NCBI GenBank assembly: GCA_034436045.1
Contig: DAOTVZ010000162.1
Span: 16,737 to 80,736, forward strand
DNA length: 64,000 nt
Direction: 5' to 3'
Source of the DNA: H111-94 sp034436045
GTDB lineage: Bacteria; Chloroflexota; Ktedonobacteria; Ktedonobacterales; Ktedonobacteraceae
The translations under genes were made by a program, and so were the position numbers. The notes beneath the pieces are model-generated. The model worked only from the letters and a program-made list of their open reading frames with translations. It did no database searches and was not told the origin of the DNA. Shown here in pieces: positions 44,341-54,310 of the stretch. Within the stretch, counting starts at the first letter, position 1. Each line of letters opens with the position of its first letter.

Positions 44341-45188
44341 AACGATACGTGGATGCCCAACCGTTCTAAGAGATGCCGACTCAATTCTGCTCGATATTTG
44401 ATCGGTTTCTTTCCTGGCCCATGGGAGTCTGAACCGGAACTGGTCAGTAAGTTATGCTTCCGGGCGTATTCCAGGTACATAGCTATCTGTTCTGGCGTAT
44501 GGGCAGGATAATAGACCTCGAAACCATCAATGGGAACCTCACCGCGCAGTTCATCCAGCAAAGCGGTATTATAGCAGGTATATTCTCCTCCCCGGCCAGG
44601 ATGGGCGATCAGGCACACCGCCCCACTGCGATGAGTAGCGTCAGTGACTGCCGCTATATCGTTCGTAGCCCAACGGAAACCCGCATCCTCGATTAACGCT
44701 ACTGCCGATGGCTCTCCGATGCCGTAGCCATGTTTTCTCAAGAGATTAATCAACTCCTGAGGTTGTTGCGCACTCGGCTTTACTAACAAGGCATCCAGTT
44801 CATCATCAGGCAAGAATATGTTGCGCTTGCGCAGATTCTCCCAGACCTCCCTGGTATTCTCCCGCTGACGATATACAATATCCTGGGCCAAACCTTGCAA
44901 CTCGTTGTGCTTTGGATCAAAGCCATAGCAGAGCACATCGGTCAGTTCACCCCGCCACGAGGTACTCATTTCCACTGCCGTCAGGAGAGGAAGCTGTTTC
45001 TCTGCCGCAAGCTGCTGGAGCGCCGACGCCGTATCCACACGATCATGGTCGGTAATAGCTATCAGAGCAAACTGTTCACTCACCAGGTAATCAAACAACT
45101 GTTCAGGCGTCCAGGTGCCGTCACTATAGGTAGTATGCATTTGCAGATCGATAGCTGCGTCTGCTGCAAGGACAGGCCAGGATACCAC
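44334..45188 (-). CDS. PHP-domain phosphoesterase (TrpH/YciV type)
   Basis: Metal-dependent phosphoesterase; family members act as 3',5'-nucleoside bisphosphate phosphatases or 5'-3' exoribonucleases. Metal ligands are readable: LQMHTTYSDGTWTPEQL (HxH-like and Asp), LIAITDHDRVDTA, a Glu in TAVEMSTSW, LIAHPGRGGEY and SGSDSHGPGK. At 284 residues it is the normal size. It starts at GTG 45188 with AGAGGA upstream. Its last residues and stop codon lie in a palindromic repeat, so the C-terminus may have been changed by the insertion. Confidence 0.92.
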   Translation of the reverse strand: MVSWPVLAADAAIDLQMHTTYSDGTWTPEQLFDYLVSEQFALIAITDHDRVDTASALQQLAAEKQLPLLTAVEMSTSWRGELTDVLCYGFDPKHNELQGLAQDIVYRQRENTREVWENLRKRNIFLPDDELDALLVKPSAQQPQELINLLRKHGYGIGEPSAVALIEDAGFRWATNDIAAVTDATHRSGAVCLIAHPGRGGEYTCYNTALLDELRGEVPIDGFEVYYPAHTPEQIAMYLEYARKHNLLTSSGSDSHGPGKKPIKYRAELSRHLLERLGIHVSLS

Positions 45189-45324
45189 TCATTCAATCCT
45201 CTCTATAGAAGATATTATCTATCATCCTTCGTACTAAGCAATAGACTACCTGCTTCCTTTTTACCACAAAAGGCACCGTCTAATAACGCCAATTTGCCCG
45301 TATTGTAGCAGAAAAGCGCCATCC

Positions 45325-45354
45325 TTGACACTTCTACCGATGCGGTGCTAGCAT
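45325..45354 (+). promoter_or_regulatory. Promoter of sucCD
   Basis: TTGACA (45325-45330) and TAGCAT (45349-45354) are separated by 18 bp, predicting a transcript start near 45361 and a 5' leader of about 100 nt. Confidence 0.7.
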
Positions 45355-45383
45355 GACCTTAGAACAGCCATAGACATAACGCC

Positions 45384-45426
45384 GCGCGTGGATAAGCATG
45401 CGCAATGCGGCGCATGCACCACGCGC
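45384..45426 (+). promoter_or_regulatory. Two-tier hairpin in the sucCD 5' leader
   Basis: GCGCGTGG (45384-45391) pairs with CCACGCGC (45419-45426), and inside it GCATGCGC (45396-45403) pairs with GCGCATGC (45410-45417). The internal loop is ATAA/A and the apical loop is 6 nt. It ends about 34 nt before the start codon. A role in translation or mRNA stability is likely; it matches no riboswitch class I know. Confidence 0.7.
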
Positions 45427-45460
45427 TATGTACTATGCGTCATTAAGGGAGAAAACCTCG

Positions 45461-46600
45461 ATGAAAATTCATGAATATCAGGCCAAAGAGATTCTGGCGC
45501 GGTACGGCATCCCGGTTCAGCCGGGCAAGGTCGCCCACACGCCAGAAGAAGCTGAGGCTATTGCCCGTGAACTGGGCGGGCCGGTCGTCATCAAGGCCCA
45601 GGTCTATGTTGGTGGACGCGGCAAAGCTGGCGGTATCCAGTTTGGCGATACCCCGGAAGGGGCGAAAGAAGCTGCCCGCCGCGTGCTAGGCATGAATATC
45701 AAAGGATTGACGGTAGAGAAGGTTCTCGTTACCTCCAAGATTGACATTAAGGAAGAATACTATCTTGGTGTGGTGCTGGATCGCGCCAGCCAGGCTCCTG
45801 TGGTCATGGTATCTAAGGCCGGGGGTATCGACATCGAAGAGGTGGCCGCGACCACCCCTGAAAAGATCGTGAAACAGGTCGTCGATATGCACTGGGGACT
45901 GCTACCGTTCCAGGCCCTCGACATCGTTACTCGCGCCGGTCTGCCCCACGAAACAGTAAGACCCGCCAGCGCTATTTTGACCGCGCTGGTCAAAGCCTTC
46001 ATTGAGAGCGACGCCAGCCTTGCCGAAATCAACCCGCTGGCCCTCACCACCGATGGCAAGGTACAGGCCGCCGACGCCAAAATTCTCATCGACGATAACG
46101 GCCTCTTCCGCCAGAAAGAATACGCCTCCTGGGCCGAGCCAGAAGAGGCAAATCCACTGGAGTACGAGGCCAAAAAGGTCGGCTTGACCTACGTGAAGCT
46201 AGATGGTAACGTAGGTATCATTGGTAACGGCGCGGGACTCGTGATGACAACACTGGATATGGTGGCGCGCGTCGGCGGTAAGCCCGCCAACTTCCTGGAT
46301 ATCGGCGGCGGCGCGAAGGCCGAGGTGATGTACAAGGCACTGACCTTTGTAGCGCGCGACCCGCAGGTCAAGGGCATCCTGGTCAATATCTTCGGCGGCA
46401 TCACACGCGGCGAAGAGGTGGCAAAGGGCGTCATTATGGCGCAGGCCGAACTGCCAAAGGGCATGCCGATTGTCGTGCGCCTCTCCGGCACAGGCGCAGA
46501 AGAGGGACGCGCCATGCTCAAGGACGCCGGTCTCGACTGGGGACACGATATGCGTGATGCTGCGCAGAAGATTGTTGCCGCTATCGCAGCGAAGGGATAG
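45461..46600 (+). CDS. sucC: Succinyl-CoA ligase, beta subunit
   Basis: Beta subunit of the TCA-cycle enzyme making ATP or GTP from succinyl-CoA. The N-terminal ATP-grasp begins [20 protein letters not shown] and includes [18 protein letters not shown] and [19 protein letters not shown]. The C-terminal ligase domain has [12 protein letters not shown] and [19 protein letters not shown]. At 379 residues it is standard. The start is ATG 45461 with AAGGGAG upstream; an in-frame start further up lies in the leader hairpin and is rejected. The alpha-subunit gene follows after 11 bp. Confidence 0.97.
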   Translation: MKIHEYQAKEILARYGIPVQPGKVAHTPEEAEAIARELGGPVVIKAQVYVGGRGKAGGIQFGDTPEGAKEAARRVLGMNIKGLTVEKVLVTSKIDIKEEYYLGVVLDRASQAPVVMVSKAGGIDIEEVAATTPEKIVKQVVDMHWGLLPFQALDIVTRAGLPHETVRPASAILTALVKAFIESDASLAEINPLALTTDGKVQAADAKILIDDNGLFRQKEYASWAEPEEANPLEYEAKKVGLTYVKLDGNVGIIGNGAGLVMTTLDMVARVGGKPANFLDIGGGAKAEVMYKALTFVARDPQVKGILVNIFGGITRGEEVAKGVIMAQAELPKGMPIVVRLSGTGAEEGRAMLKDAGLDWGHDMRDAAQKIVAAIAAKG

Positions 46601-46611
46601 AGGGTGAAAAG

Positions 46612-47478
46612 ATGAGCATTTTAATGGATGAGAACACACGTGTGATTGTACAGGGCATTACCGGACGCGAGGGCCTCTATCACACACGCAACATGAAGGC
46701 GGCAGGCACCAACATCGTTGGCGGCGTCACCCCCGGCAAGGGCGAACAGACGGTCGAAGGCGTGCCGGTCTTCGATACCGTCTCGCAGGCCAAAGCCGCT
46801 ACCGATGCCAATGCGAGTTGCATCTTCGTTCCACCCGCCGGTGCCGCCGATGCAATTATGGAAGCCGCCAGCGCAGGCATTGAACTGATTGTCTGTATCA
46901 CCGAGGGTATCCCCGTTATCGACATGACACGTGCCATGCTGTTCGTGCGTGAACATGGAGCGCGCCTGGTCGGCCCCAATTGTCCCGGCATCTGCACGCC
47001 CGGCTACGGCAAGATCGGCATTATCCCTTATCAGATCTTTACCCCTGGCTCGGTCGGCTTCATCTCGCGCTCCGGCACGCTCACCTACGAAGTCGTTTCG
47101 CTGCTGACCGAGGCCGGTATCGGCCAGTCCAGTTGTATCGGCATCGGCGGCGACCCCATCATCGGCTCGACCTTCGTCGATTACCTCAAGCTTTTTGAGC
47201 AAGACCCAGGGACGAGGGCCATCGTGATGTGTGGCGAGATTGGTGGCAGCGACGAAGAGGATGCCGCCGAGTTTATCAAAACGCGGATGACCAAGCCGGT
47301 CGTGGCCTTCATTTCCGGTCGTACAGCCCCGCCGGGAAAGCGCATGGGGCACGCAGGTGCCATCATCTCCGGCAATACCGGCACCGCACAGGGCAAGGTC
47401 GCCGCCTTGCAGGCTGCTAGAGTTCCCGTCGCGGACACCATTTTCGATATTCCTGATCTGGTGAAAAAGGTACTCTAA
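46612..47478 (+). CDS. sucD: Succinyl-CoA ligase, alpha subunit
   Basis: Alpha subunit, carrying CoA binding and the phosphohistidine. The CoA-binding region is [18 protein letters not shown] near the N-terminus, with [19 protein letters not shown]. The active-site His is in [20 protein letters not shown], and [19 protein letters not shown] is the conserved phosphate region. At 288 residues it is standard. It completes the sucCD operon, after which a 207-bp gap without a clear terminator leads to the deacetylase gene. Confidence 0.98.
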   Translation: MSILMDENTRVIVQGITGREGLYHTRNMKAAGTNIVGGVTPGKGEQTVEGVPVFDTVSQAKAATDANASCIFVPPAGAADAIMEAASAGIELIVCITEGIPVIDMTRAMLFVREHGARLVGPNCPGICTPGYGKIGIIPYQIFTPGSVGFISRSGTLTYEVVSLLTEAGIGQSSCIGIGGDPIIGSTFVDYLKLFEQDPGTRAIVMCGEIGGSDEEDAAEFIKTRMTKPVVAFISGRTAPPGKRMGHAGAIISGNTGTAQGKVAALQAARVPVADTIFDIPDLVKKVL

Positions 47479-47685
47479 AAATCTATGGGGTGTCCTGGTT
47501 AGTGTAGAGACCGCATTGATCCGTCCAGGCCACTGCATCGTGTGCTTCACGTGGGCCAATGCCATTTGGAAGTACATCGGCCCAGGTTGGTCACACAGGT
47601 CAGTAGTCTGAATGGATCAACCCCGTCCCTACACTGAGCTGGTTTCATCACTACATCTCTACCTATTGGCAAAAAAGGCACAACG

Positions 47686-48834
47686 ATGACTACAGCACTC
47701 GTTTACGATCCCATCTTTCTCGAACATCGCACGCCCTCCAATCACCCGGAGAGGCCACAACGGGTCGAGATGGCTTACAAGGTCATCCAGGCGCTGGGCT
47801 GGCTACAGCGTGAGGGCCTGGTACAGCTCTCTCCGCGTGAGGCTACGATTGAAGAAATAGCGGCAGTACATGACCGTGACTATATTCAGCGCGTCAAGGA
47901 TGCCTGCCAACAGGTTGCCGCAGACGCGGCACGCGGCGGTCGCCAGACACGCTTTTTCGCCACCGACACCTATGTCTCGGCCCGATCTTACGATGCTGCC
48001 GTGAAAGCCGCCGGAGCCGGGCTGACCGCGCTCGACGCCATCATGGAAGGCGAGGTCAATAACGCCTATTGTCTGGTACGCCCTCCCGGCCATCACGCGC
48101 TGCCCGATGAGGCTATGGGCTTCTGCCTCTTCAATAACGTCGCCATTACCGCGCGCTACGCCATCGACCACTACGGGTTGGAGCGCGTCATGATTATCGA
48201 TTACGACGTGCATCATGGTAATGGCACACAAGACATCTTTTACGAAGACCCGCGTGTTCTCTACTTCTCCGTCCATCAGGCACCATTCTATCCAGGCACG
48301 GGTCTGTCCGATGAACTGGGCGAGGGGCCGGGCCTGGGCACGACTATCAACGTGCCACTACCCGCCAATACCGGCTACGAGGTCTATGATCCAGTTTTCC
48401 GGCTCTTCATGGCACACGCTGCCGACCGCTTCGCGCCACAACTCATCCTCGTCTCTGCCGGTTTCGATGCCCACTGGTGCGACCCCATTGGACAAATGCG
48501 CCTCTCAACCGTAGGCTACGCACGTTTGACCGAGGTCATCATCAAACTGGCCGAGCGGCTCTGCGATGGGCGCTTGATTCTGATTCAAGAGGGCGGCTAT
48601 AATCTGGAAGCAATGGCAAACTGTGTTGCCAGTTGTATCAATTTCCTGCTCGGCGACGATGCAGCCGTTGATAATCTTGGCCCGGCACCCGACCAGACCT
48701 TTCACATTAATACCGACGCGCTGATCGCCGAATTACGGCGCATCCACCATCTCACCGGCTATCGCCTGCGCCATGAACCTAAACCCGATATTGAACGTCT
48801 ACGCCGGGAAATTAAGGGGCCTGCCGCCGAATAG
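47686..48834 (+). CDS. Histone deacetylase/AcuC-family metal-dependent amidohydrolase
   Basis: Zinc-dependent deacetylase of class II HDAC/acetylpolyamine amidohydrolase type. The active-site segments are RPPGHHALPDEAMGFCLFNN (His-His pair), IIDYDVHHGNGTQDIFYED (metal Asp and His), SAGFDAHWCDPIGQM (metal Asp) and LIQEGGYNLEAMANC. The first residues (YDPIFLEHRTPSNHPERPQR) are also typical. At 382 residues it fits. Possible substrates are acetylated proteins (for example acetyl-CoA synthetase as in AcuC) or polyamines. A GNAT acetyltransferase gene follows after 8 bp, an acetylase/deacetylase pair. Confidence 0.94.
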   Translation: MTTALVYDPIFLEHRTPSNHPERPQRVEMAYKVIQALGWLQREGLVQLSPREATIEEIAAVHDRDYIQRVKDACQQVAADAARGGRQTRFFATDTYVSARSYDAAVKAAGAGLTALDAIMEGEVNNAYCLVRPPGHHALPDEAMGFCLFNNVAITARYAIDHYGLERVMIIDYDVHHGNGTQDIFYEDPRVLYFSVHQAPFYPGTGLSDELGEGPGLGTTINVPLPANTGYEVYDPVFRLFMAHAADRFAPQLILVSAGFDAHWCDPIGQMRLSTVGYARLTEVIIKLAERLCDGRLILIQEGGYNLEAMANCVASCINFLLGDDAAVDNLGPAPDQTFHINTDALIAELRRIHHLTGYRLRHEPKPDIERLRREIKGPAAE

Positions 48835-48842
48835 AGGAACGC

Positions 48843-49721
48843 ATGGCACAACGCTCTGAAGATGTACGCTTATTGACAACTCACGATATTCCGGCACTTG
48901 AGCGTCTCTTATACACATCTGAATACATTTATCAACGCTTCACGCGCGAAGAGCTACCCTTGCTGCTGCAACACGCACCAGCGGTTGGCTACTGGCACGA
49001 TGTCTCGTTGCATGGCTTTCTGCTCTCACAAAGCCTCAACGCGCCTTCCGCCTGGATTGGCGGCTTCGGCGTAAGCTGGACAGAGAGCCGGGCCTATCAA
49101 CGCATCCTTTTTTCGCTGCTGGAGCCACTTTACCATGAGCTTAACCGGCGCGGGGTGCGCTACCTGCACTATTCCGGCAATAACGTCGAGGATGATTGGC
49201 TGCGTTCCACTTTGCTGAAACGCGGTTTCACCCCCTATCGCATGCTCTATGCCTACGATAAATATGACTACAGCATTCCCGCCCAGGGCAATCAACAGGT
49301 GCTGATTCGCCCGGTACATCTGCAAGCAGGCGGACAAAGCGACATGGCAGCTCTGCTAGCAATTGAGGCTGCCTGCTTCGAGCAACTCTGGCGCTATGAT
49401 GCTAGCGGATTTCTGGATGTGGCCCATACACACCCATACTTTGTCGTCGCGGAACTCAACGGCAAGGTTATCGGCTATCAGTTTAATACGGTTGACGGCG
49501 ACACCGGCTACCTGGTGCGTATCGCCGTTCATCCTGCTTACTCCCACCAGGGGATAGGCGTGCGCCTGATGGCCGAGGCGGTGCGCTACTTCCAGCAGGC
49601 GCGTGTCTCGCGCATCTTACTTAACACGCAAGAAGAGAATGTTCACGCGCACCATCTCTACGAGGGCTTTGGCTTTATTCGCATGCAGCAACGAGGATTT
49701 GTGCTACGCAAAACAATTTAG
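48843..49721 (+). CDS. GNAT N-acetyltransferase (two-part)
   Basis: Acetyltransferase of 292 residues. The C-terminal half is a clear GNAT domain: FVVAELNGKVIGYQFNTV, YLVRIAVHPAYSHQGIGVRLM (acetyl-CoA loop) and LLNTQEENVHAHHLYEGFGF. The N-terminal half (about residues 1-150) looks like a second, degenerate GNAT fold (GFLLSQSLNAPSAWIGGFGV and the conserved-type RRGVRYLHYSGNNVEDDWLR). It lies 8 bp after the deacetylase gene and may target the same substrate. Its stop overlaps that of the convergent cyclase by 4 bp. Confidence 0.88.
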   Translation: MAQRSEDVRLLTTHDIPALERLLYTSEYIYQRFTREELPLLLQHAPAVGYWHDVSLHGFLLSQSLNAPSAWIGGFGVSWTESRAYQRILFSLLEPLYHELNRRGVRYLHYSGNNVEDDWLRSTLLKRGFTPYRMLYAYDKYDYSIPAQGNQQVLIRPVHLQAGGQSDMAALLAIEAACFEQLWRYDASGFLDVAHTHPYFVVAELNGKVIGYQFNTVDGDTGYLVRIAVHPAYSHQGIGVRLMAEAVRYFQQARVSRILLNTQEENVHAHHLYEGFGFIRMQQRGFVLRKTI

Positions 49722-51658
49722 AGCATACCTATCAAATAGCGCACGGTCAGTGGTGCAGCTTTGTTTTTCACATGCAACTGGAAGGGTTGACCGACCTGTA
49801 CATGACGATAGACCTGCATAAACGTTGATTCGTTGATTAAGATGTTATTGTCGGAAACATTGCTTTGCAGACGTGAAGCCACATTCACGGCATCACCGAG
49901 CGCGGTATAGTTCTGCATTCGCTCGGCTGAACCGACGTTGCCGACGGTCGCCAGGCCGGTATTGACGCCAAACCCAAAGGCGATGCGCAGCGCATCCGGT
50001 TGCGAGCGCTGATAGTCCAGCACCGCCACGCGCATCTTCCAGGCCGCGCGCACCGCCCGTAAGGCGTGATCACGCTGAGAGAGAGGAGCATTGAAAATAG
50101 CCATCAGCGCGTCACCTTGAAACGCTGTCAAGGTTCCCTCTTCCTCCCAGATAGCTTCGCACATAATATTGAGATAACGATTGATGAGATTCATCACTTC
50201 TTCCGGGACCATACTTTCGCTCAGGCGGGTATAGCCGCGAATATCGGCGAAAACAACTGAGATTTCTTTGGTTTCGCCACCGAGATTGAGCGCGGTCGGG
50301 TCTTTAATCAGGCGCTCAACGACGGTAGGATGGACATAACGTTCGAAAATGCGGCGAATACGCCTGGCCTGCGCCTCTAAGCGTTTGATCTCCGTGCGAT
50401 CATCAATGACCAGTGCCGTGCCAATGTCCTCACCTTGCGGGTTGCGCAACGACGAGACATAGACGGTCAGATTGACCAGACCACGACCGGCAATCTCACA
50501 ATCAATCGAGCGCGGCACAAGTGTCTCATGTGCATGTTCCTTGTCTGCATTGCGCAATAGCTCTATCAATCCCAGTTGCGGTCTTAGTTTAAAAACCTGC
50601 TCAAACGGCTTTTCAAGCGGCCAGGAAAGAGTGAGATTCAGTTCGCTCAAGTTCAGGATATTATAGGCGGCAACGTTGAAGGTTTTGATCACACCGTCCG
50701 CATCAATCGTAATCACGCCACTGGCAATAGAGCGGAAGATGTTGTCCATGTACTGCTTATCTTCATTGACCTGCGTGAAGAGACGCGCATTATCAATAGC
50801 AATCGCCGCCTGATTACAAAAAGCTTGCAGCAAATCGCGGTGCTTTGGGCCGAAAAGGTTGGCATTGACGCGACTATCGACATAAACCGCGCCGATACAG
50901 TTATTGCGCACGACCAAAGGCGCACACATAATCGAGCGAATATTGAACGCCATGATGCTTTCTTGCGCGCGCAAAGCATCATCTACCTGCGCATCATCTG
51001 ACAACAATACTTCGCGTGTTTGAATGACGCGCTTGAGCGTGCTGCGGCTGATGTTGAAGGCGCTTTCGGGGATTGTGCGCGCCTCCTTGTCGCGGGCAAT
51101 TGTGAACTCCGGCTCACCCGTTTTGGGATCGACCAGTACGAGGAAACCACGTTCGGCATTCACCACATCGATCACGTAATCCATCACGCGGCGCAACACT
51201 TCGTCCAGATTCAGCGTTGAGTTCAGCACCTGCGTGATGCTGTAGAGCGTTTCCAGTTCACTACGCTGCTGTTTAAGTTCACTGATGCTGGTGGTGAGCG
51301 CCTGGCGTTCGCGCTCAAAGCTATTTTGTGCCAATTCACGAGAGTCGTGCCTGGCGGTCAGCGACCTTCCATTTCCTTCCGGTCTCACGTTCAGGATGCG
51401 CTGAATAGATTGATCAAGGCGTCCCAGTTCCAGGTCGGCCATGCGACTCACACGCAACGCTTCGGACAACAGGCGCACGCGCGGATCACCGCTATCTCCG
51501 GCATAGCGCCCTTCGACCGCTAGTTCCAACTGATGAGAATGCTCGTGCAAAGTGCGTGAAATACGGATGAGGGTTTCGCCAATAGAGCGCAAATCGCTCT
51601 CTACATTCCCGGCCCCGTCAGGTAATGCCACCACGTCGTTCCCTCCAGAGTCTGGCAT
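49718..51658 (-). CDS. Class III nucleotidyl cyclase with GAF and PAS domains
   Basis: Signal-controlled cyclase, 646 residues. A coiled coil (TSISELKQQRSELETLYSI) precedes a GAF domain (about residues 140-300, GFLVLVDPKTGE, CAPLVVRNNCIGAVYVDSR) and a PAS domain (about 305-420, FRSIASGVITIDADGVIKTFN). The C-terminal cyclase domain (about 455-640) has metal Asp residues in VVFADIRGYTRL and FQGDALMAIF and the transition-state Asn/Arg in GDAVNVASRL. The Lys that contacts adenine in adenylyl cyclases (usually DKFIGD) is Ala here (TAFQGD), so nucleotide choice is uncertain. No membrane segments are present. Confidence 0.93.
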   Translation of the reverse strand: MPDSGGNDVVALPDGAGNVESDLRSIGETLIRISRTLHEHSHQLELAVEGRYAGDSGDPRVRLLSEALRVSRMADLELGRLDQSIQRILNVRPEGNGRSLTARHDSRELAQNSFERERQALTTSISELKQQRSELETLYSITQVLNSTLNLDEVLRRVMDYVIDVVNAERGFLVLVDPKTGEPEFTIARDKEARTIPESAFNISRSTLKRVIQTREVLLSDDAQVDDALRAQESIMAFNIRSIMCAPLVVRNNCIGAVYVDSRVNANLFGPKHRDLLQAFCNQAAIAIDNARLFTQVNEDKQYMDNIFRSIASGVITIDADGVIKTFNVAAYNILNLSELNLTLSWPLEKPFEQVFKLRPQLGLIELLRNADKEHAHETLVPRSIDCEIAGRGLVNLTVYVSSLRNPQGEDIGTALVIDDRTEIKRLEAQARRIRRIFERYVHPTVVERLIKDPTALNLGGETKEISVVFADIRGYTRLSESMVPEEVMNLINRYLNIMCEAIWEEEGTLTAFQGDALMAIFNAPLSQRDHALRAVRAAWKMRVAVLDYQRSQPDALRIAFGFGVNTGLATVGNVGSAERMQNYTALGDAVNVASRLQSNVSDNNILINESTFMQVYRHVQVGQPFQLHVKNKAAPLTVRYLIGML

Positions 51659-51824
51659 ACCGATATGCAGTACAAATAGTCTTACGTATCAAAAAACATG
51701 CCGCGCTGCCGACAGCATGTCGTATAAAGCAAAATGGACACAGCTCCGCGCTATGTCCATCATTATAACACAAGTTGCAGTTGTGGAATTTAAAAGTGAC
51801 TATACAAAAGCATGTACAGCCTCT

Positions 51825-52874
51825 TTAGTACTCCTCTGCTAGCGCCTGCTTCAAGGTGATCTTACCCCAGAAGAGGCGATAAGTAAGTACGAAGTAGATG
51901 ATCGCCAGAACGATGCCGATACACCACCAGACCAGACCCACGGTCAGGCCGTAGTTTCCTGCCGAGGCATTATAAATGGTCAGGCTATAAGCTGGCTGCA
52001 CCGCCGGCAACACATCTGGATACAAACCAAAAGCAGAGCTGGCCAGCATGCCTAAGATGAAGGCACCCGACGAGAACAGAGCCGGTAAATCGCGCTGTTT
52101 GATATTAAAGTAGCCCATGCCGACCAGACCGGCCAGAGCGATAATGGGGAAGATAAAACCCCACGGTCGCGTTAGAAAGCTTGTTGCCAGCAGGGGTTGA
52201 ACTGAGAAGGTTATGATGGTAGCCACGATGGTTAATACGATAGTGGCAAACCAGGCCCAACGAGCAAAACGACGCGCGCGCTGGTTGAGATCGCCTTCCG
52301 TCTTCACCGCAATATAATTAGCGCCATGCGCAATCAGCACCACCAGCGCCATCAAACCAATCAAAACGGTATACCAGTCGAGAATACCAGGATTGGCGCT
52401 GTAGGGATTAAAATCTGTCCAGAGCGCCTCAAAAAAGTACTGATTTGGGCGAAGAGGGACACCGCGCATAACATTGCCTAATGCCGCGCCATAGAAGATC
52501 GCCAACAATGCGCTCCCCAGAAAGAACAGAAAATCCCAGAAGGAGTGCCACAGCGGGTGAGGGACCCGCGAACGCAATTCGACAGCTACGCCACGCAACA
52601 TCAGCAACCAGAGGACAATCATCAGGGGCAGATAGAAACCGCTAAAGCTGGACGAGTAGAGTAGAGGGAAGGTGAAGAACAGCGTTCCACCCGCTGCGAT
52701 AATCCATACCTCGTTGCCATCCCAAACCGGGCCGATGGCGCGTAGTACGATACGCCGCTCCTCGTCGGTACGCGCAACAAACAGGTGAATAGCGCCCGCT
52801 CCCAGATCAAACCCATCCAGGAGCACGTACATTATCAGCATAAAAGCGACCAGAATAAACCATAATGTTTGCAT
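51825..52874 (-). CDS. cydB: Cytochrome bd-type quinol oxidase subunit II
   Basis: Second subunit of cytochrome bd, needed for stability of the oxygen-reducing complex. The 349 residues have about eight to nine membrane helices. The N-terminal YVLLDGFDLGAGAIHLF and the next WDGNEVWIIAAGGTLFFTFP are the strongest CydB signatures. It lies 18 bp after cydA in the order cydDCAB. No heme ligands are expected in this subunit. Confidence 0.96.
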   Translation of the reverse strand: MQTLWFILVAFMLIMYVLLDGFDLGAGAIHLFVARTDEERRIVLRAIGPVWDGNEVWIIAAGGTLFFTFPLLYSSSFSGFYLPLMIVLWLLMLRGVAVELRSRVPHPLWHSFWDFLFFLGSALLAIFYGAALGNVMRGVPLRPNQYFFEALWTDFNPYSANPGILDWYTVLIGLMALVVLIAHGANYIAVKTEGDLNQRARRFARWAWFATIVLTIVATIITFSVQPLLATSFLTRPWGFIFPIIALAGLVGMGYFNIKQRDLPALFSSGAFILGMLASSAFGLYPDVLPAVQPAYSLTIYNASAGNYGLTVGLVWWCIGIVLAIIYFVLTYRLFWGKITLKQALAEEY

Positions 52875-52892
52875 TGCAACGTTCCCTCCCTC

Positions 52893-54257
52893 TTAAGCTC
52901 CTTGAGCGACCAGGCCTTCGACCTCTTGTGGCTCCTGACCTTCACCAGAAGGGCCACGCAACGCCTCGAATACAACAAGCAGAACATACAGCAGGCCAAG
53001 CAGCAGATACATCCCCATGAACCCCAGGAGAGTGAACAGCACATTACCTGACGAAAGTAGGGGAGATGAACTATTAACAGTACGCAATAGCCCGAAGATA
53101 ATCCAGGGCTGGCGACCGAGTTCTGTTGTAAACCAACCTGCCGTGTTCGCAATGAAGGGGAAAGGCGTTGCCAGCATCAATATCCAGAGCATCCAGTTTG
53201 ATTTAAAGAGCCATCTGCGCCACAGCAAGAGGGCCGCCAATGCCATGATGGCCACAAAGATCGTGCCCAGACCCACCATGATATGATAGCTATAGTAGAG
53301 CAAGGAAATGGAATCCGGTCGATCAGATGCCGGAAATGCGTTAAGCCCCAGTACCGTTGCCGACCAGTGGCGATAGGTCAGAAAGCTCAGCACTTTAGGT
53401 ACAATGATCGGATTGTCCAGAGTGCCATTGGCGGGGTCTGGCTGGCCCAGAATAATGATGCCCGCGCTGCTCTGCGTATGGAAGAGGCCCTCCATCGCGG
53501 CCAGCTTCGTCGGCTGATACTGCGTGACTTGCCGTCCCTCCATATCGCCACTGGGGAAAATCTGAAAAAGACTGGCAAGCAATCCCACGATGATGCCCAG
53601 CGTCAGGAATATTTTCCCCTGTTCAATATGCCGTTTGGACAGCACGTAAAATGCGCCCAGGCCGGTCATAAAGAAAGTTGCGGTAACAACTGCACCACTC
53701 ATAGTATGCATATACTGCGGTATAATCCAGGGGTTGAAGAGTACGGCCCAGTAGTTCGAGATCTCTAAATGCCCATTGGCAATGGTATAGCCCACCGGAT
53801 GCTGCATCCAGGCATTCGAGGCTATGATGAAGCCGCCGGAAGCCCAGGTGCCGAGCCAGACCATCACCGAGGAGAACCAGTGCATTCTTTGCCCAAACAC
53901 CTGCTCCCCAAACAGGAAGAGGCCCAGGAAGGCCGACTCCAGGAAGAAGGCAAAGGCACCTTCCATTGCCAGCGTCTGCGCAATAATACTTCCGGCATAG
54001 GCAGAGAAACGTGCCCAGTTGGTGCCAAACTGAAACTCCATCGGTATGCCGGTCACTACCCCTACCACAAAGGTGATAGCAAAAATCTTACCCCAGAAGC
54101 GCGCAGCAGTATTGAACTGCTCGTTTTTGCGCCATATGTACAACGTTTTGAGGATGACGATCAGCAGCGCCAGGCCCATCGTCAGTTGTGGGAACAGATA
54201 GTGATACGCCACAGTAAAGGCAAATTGCACCCGCGATAAGACGACTGAATTATCCAT
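52893..54257 (-). CDS. cydA: Cytochrome bd-type quinol oxidase subunit I
   Basis: Catalytic subunit carrying hemes b558, b595 and d; it oxidises quinol and reduces oxygen at low tension. H19 in FAFTVAYHYLFPQL matches the b595 ligand. GWFTTELGRQPWIIFGLLRT contains the conserved quinol-side segment. The chain is 454 residues against about 520 in E. coli, which fits the short Q-loop form. Other conserved parts are GIPMEFQFGTNWARF and EGAFAFFLESAFLGLFLFG. It lies 53 bp after cydC. Confidence 0.97.
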   Translation of the reverse strand: MDNSVVLSRVQFAFTVAYHYLFPQLTMGLALLIVILKTLYIWRKNEQFNTAARFWGKIFAITFVVGVVTGIPMEFQFGTNWARFSAYAGSIIAQTLAMEGAFAFFLESAFLGLFLFGEQVFGQRMHWFSSVMVWLGTWASGGFIIASNAWMQHPVGYTIANGHLEISNYWAVLFNPWIIPQYMHTMSGAVVTATFFMTGLGAFYVLSKRHIEQGKIFLTLGIIVGLLASLFQIFPSGDMEGRQVTQYQPTKLAAMEGLFHTQSSAGIIILGQPDPANGTLDNPIIVPKVLSFLTYRHWSATVLGLNAFPASDRPDSISLLYYSYHIMVGLGTIFVAIMALAALLLWRRWLFKSNWMLWILMLATPFPFIANTAGWFTTELGRQPWIIFGLLRTVNSSSPLLSSGNVLFTLLGFMGMYLLLGLLYVLLVVFEALRGPSGEGQEPQEVEGLVAQGA

Positions 54258-54310
54258 TGATTCCCCCTAAGCGAATCTTACACACACTGCATAGTCTAAG
54301 TATTACAATA

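Noticed and set aside
46621..47577. Long minus-strand open frame of 318 codons opposite sucD
   Set aside because: It is the antisense shadow of an unmistakable sucD; its sequence has no family pattern and it lacks a ribosome site.
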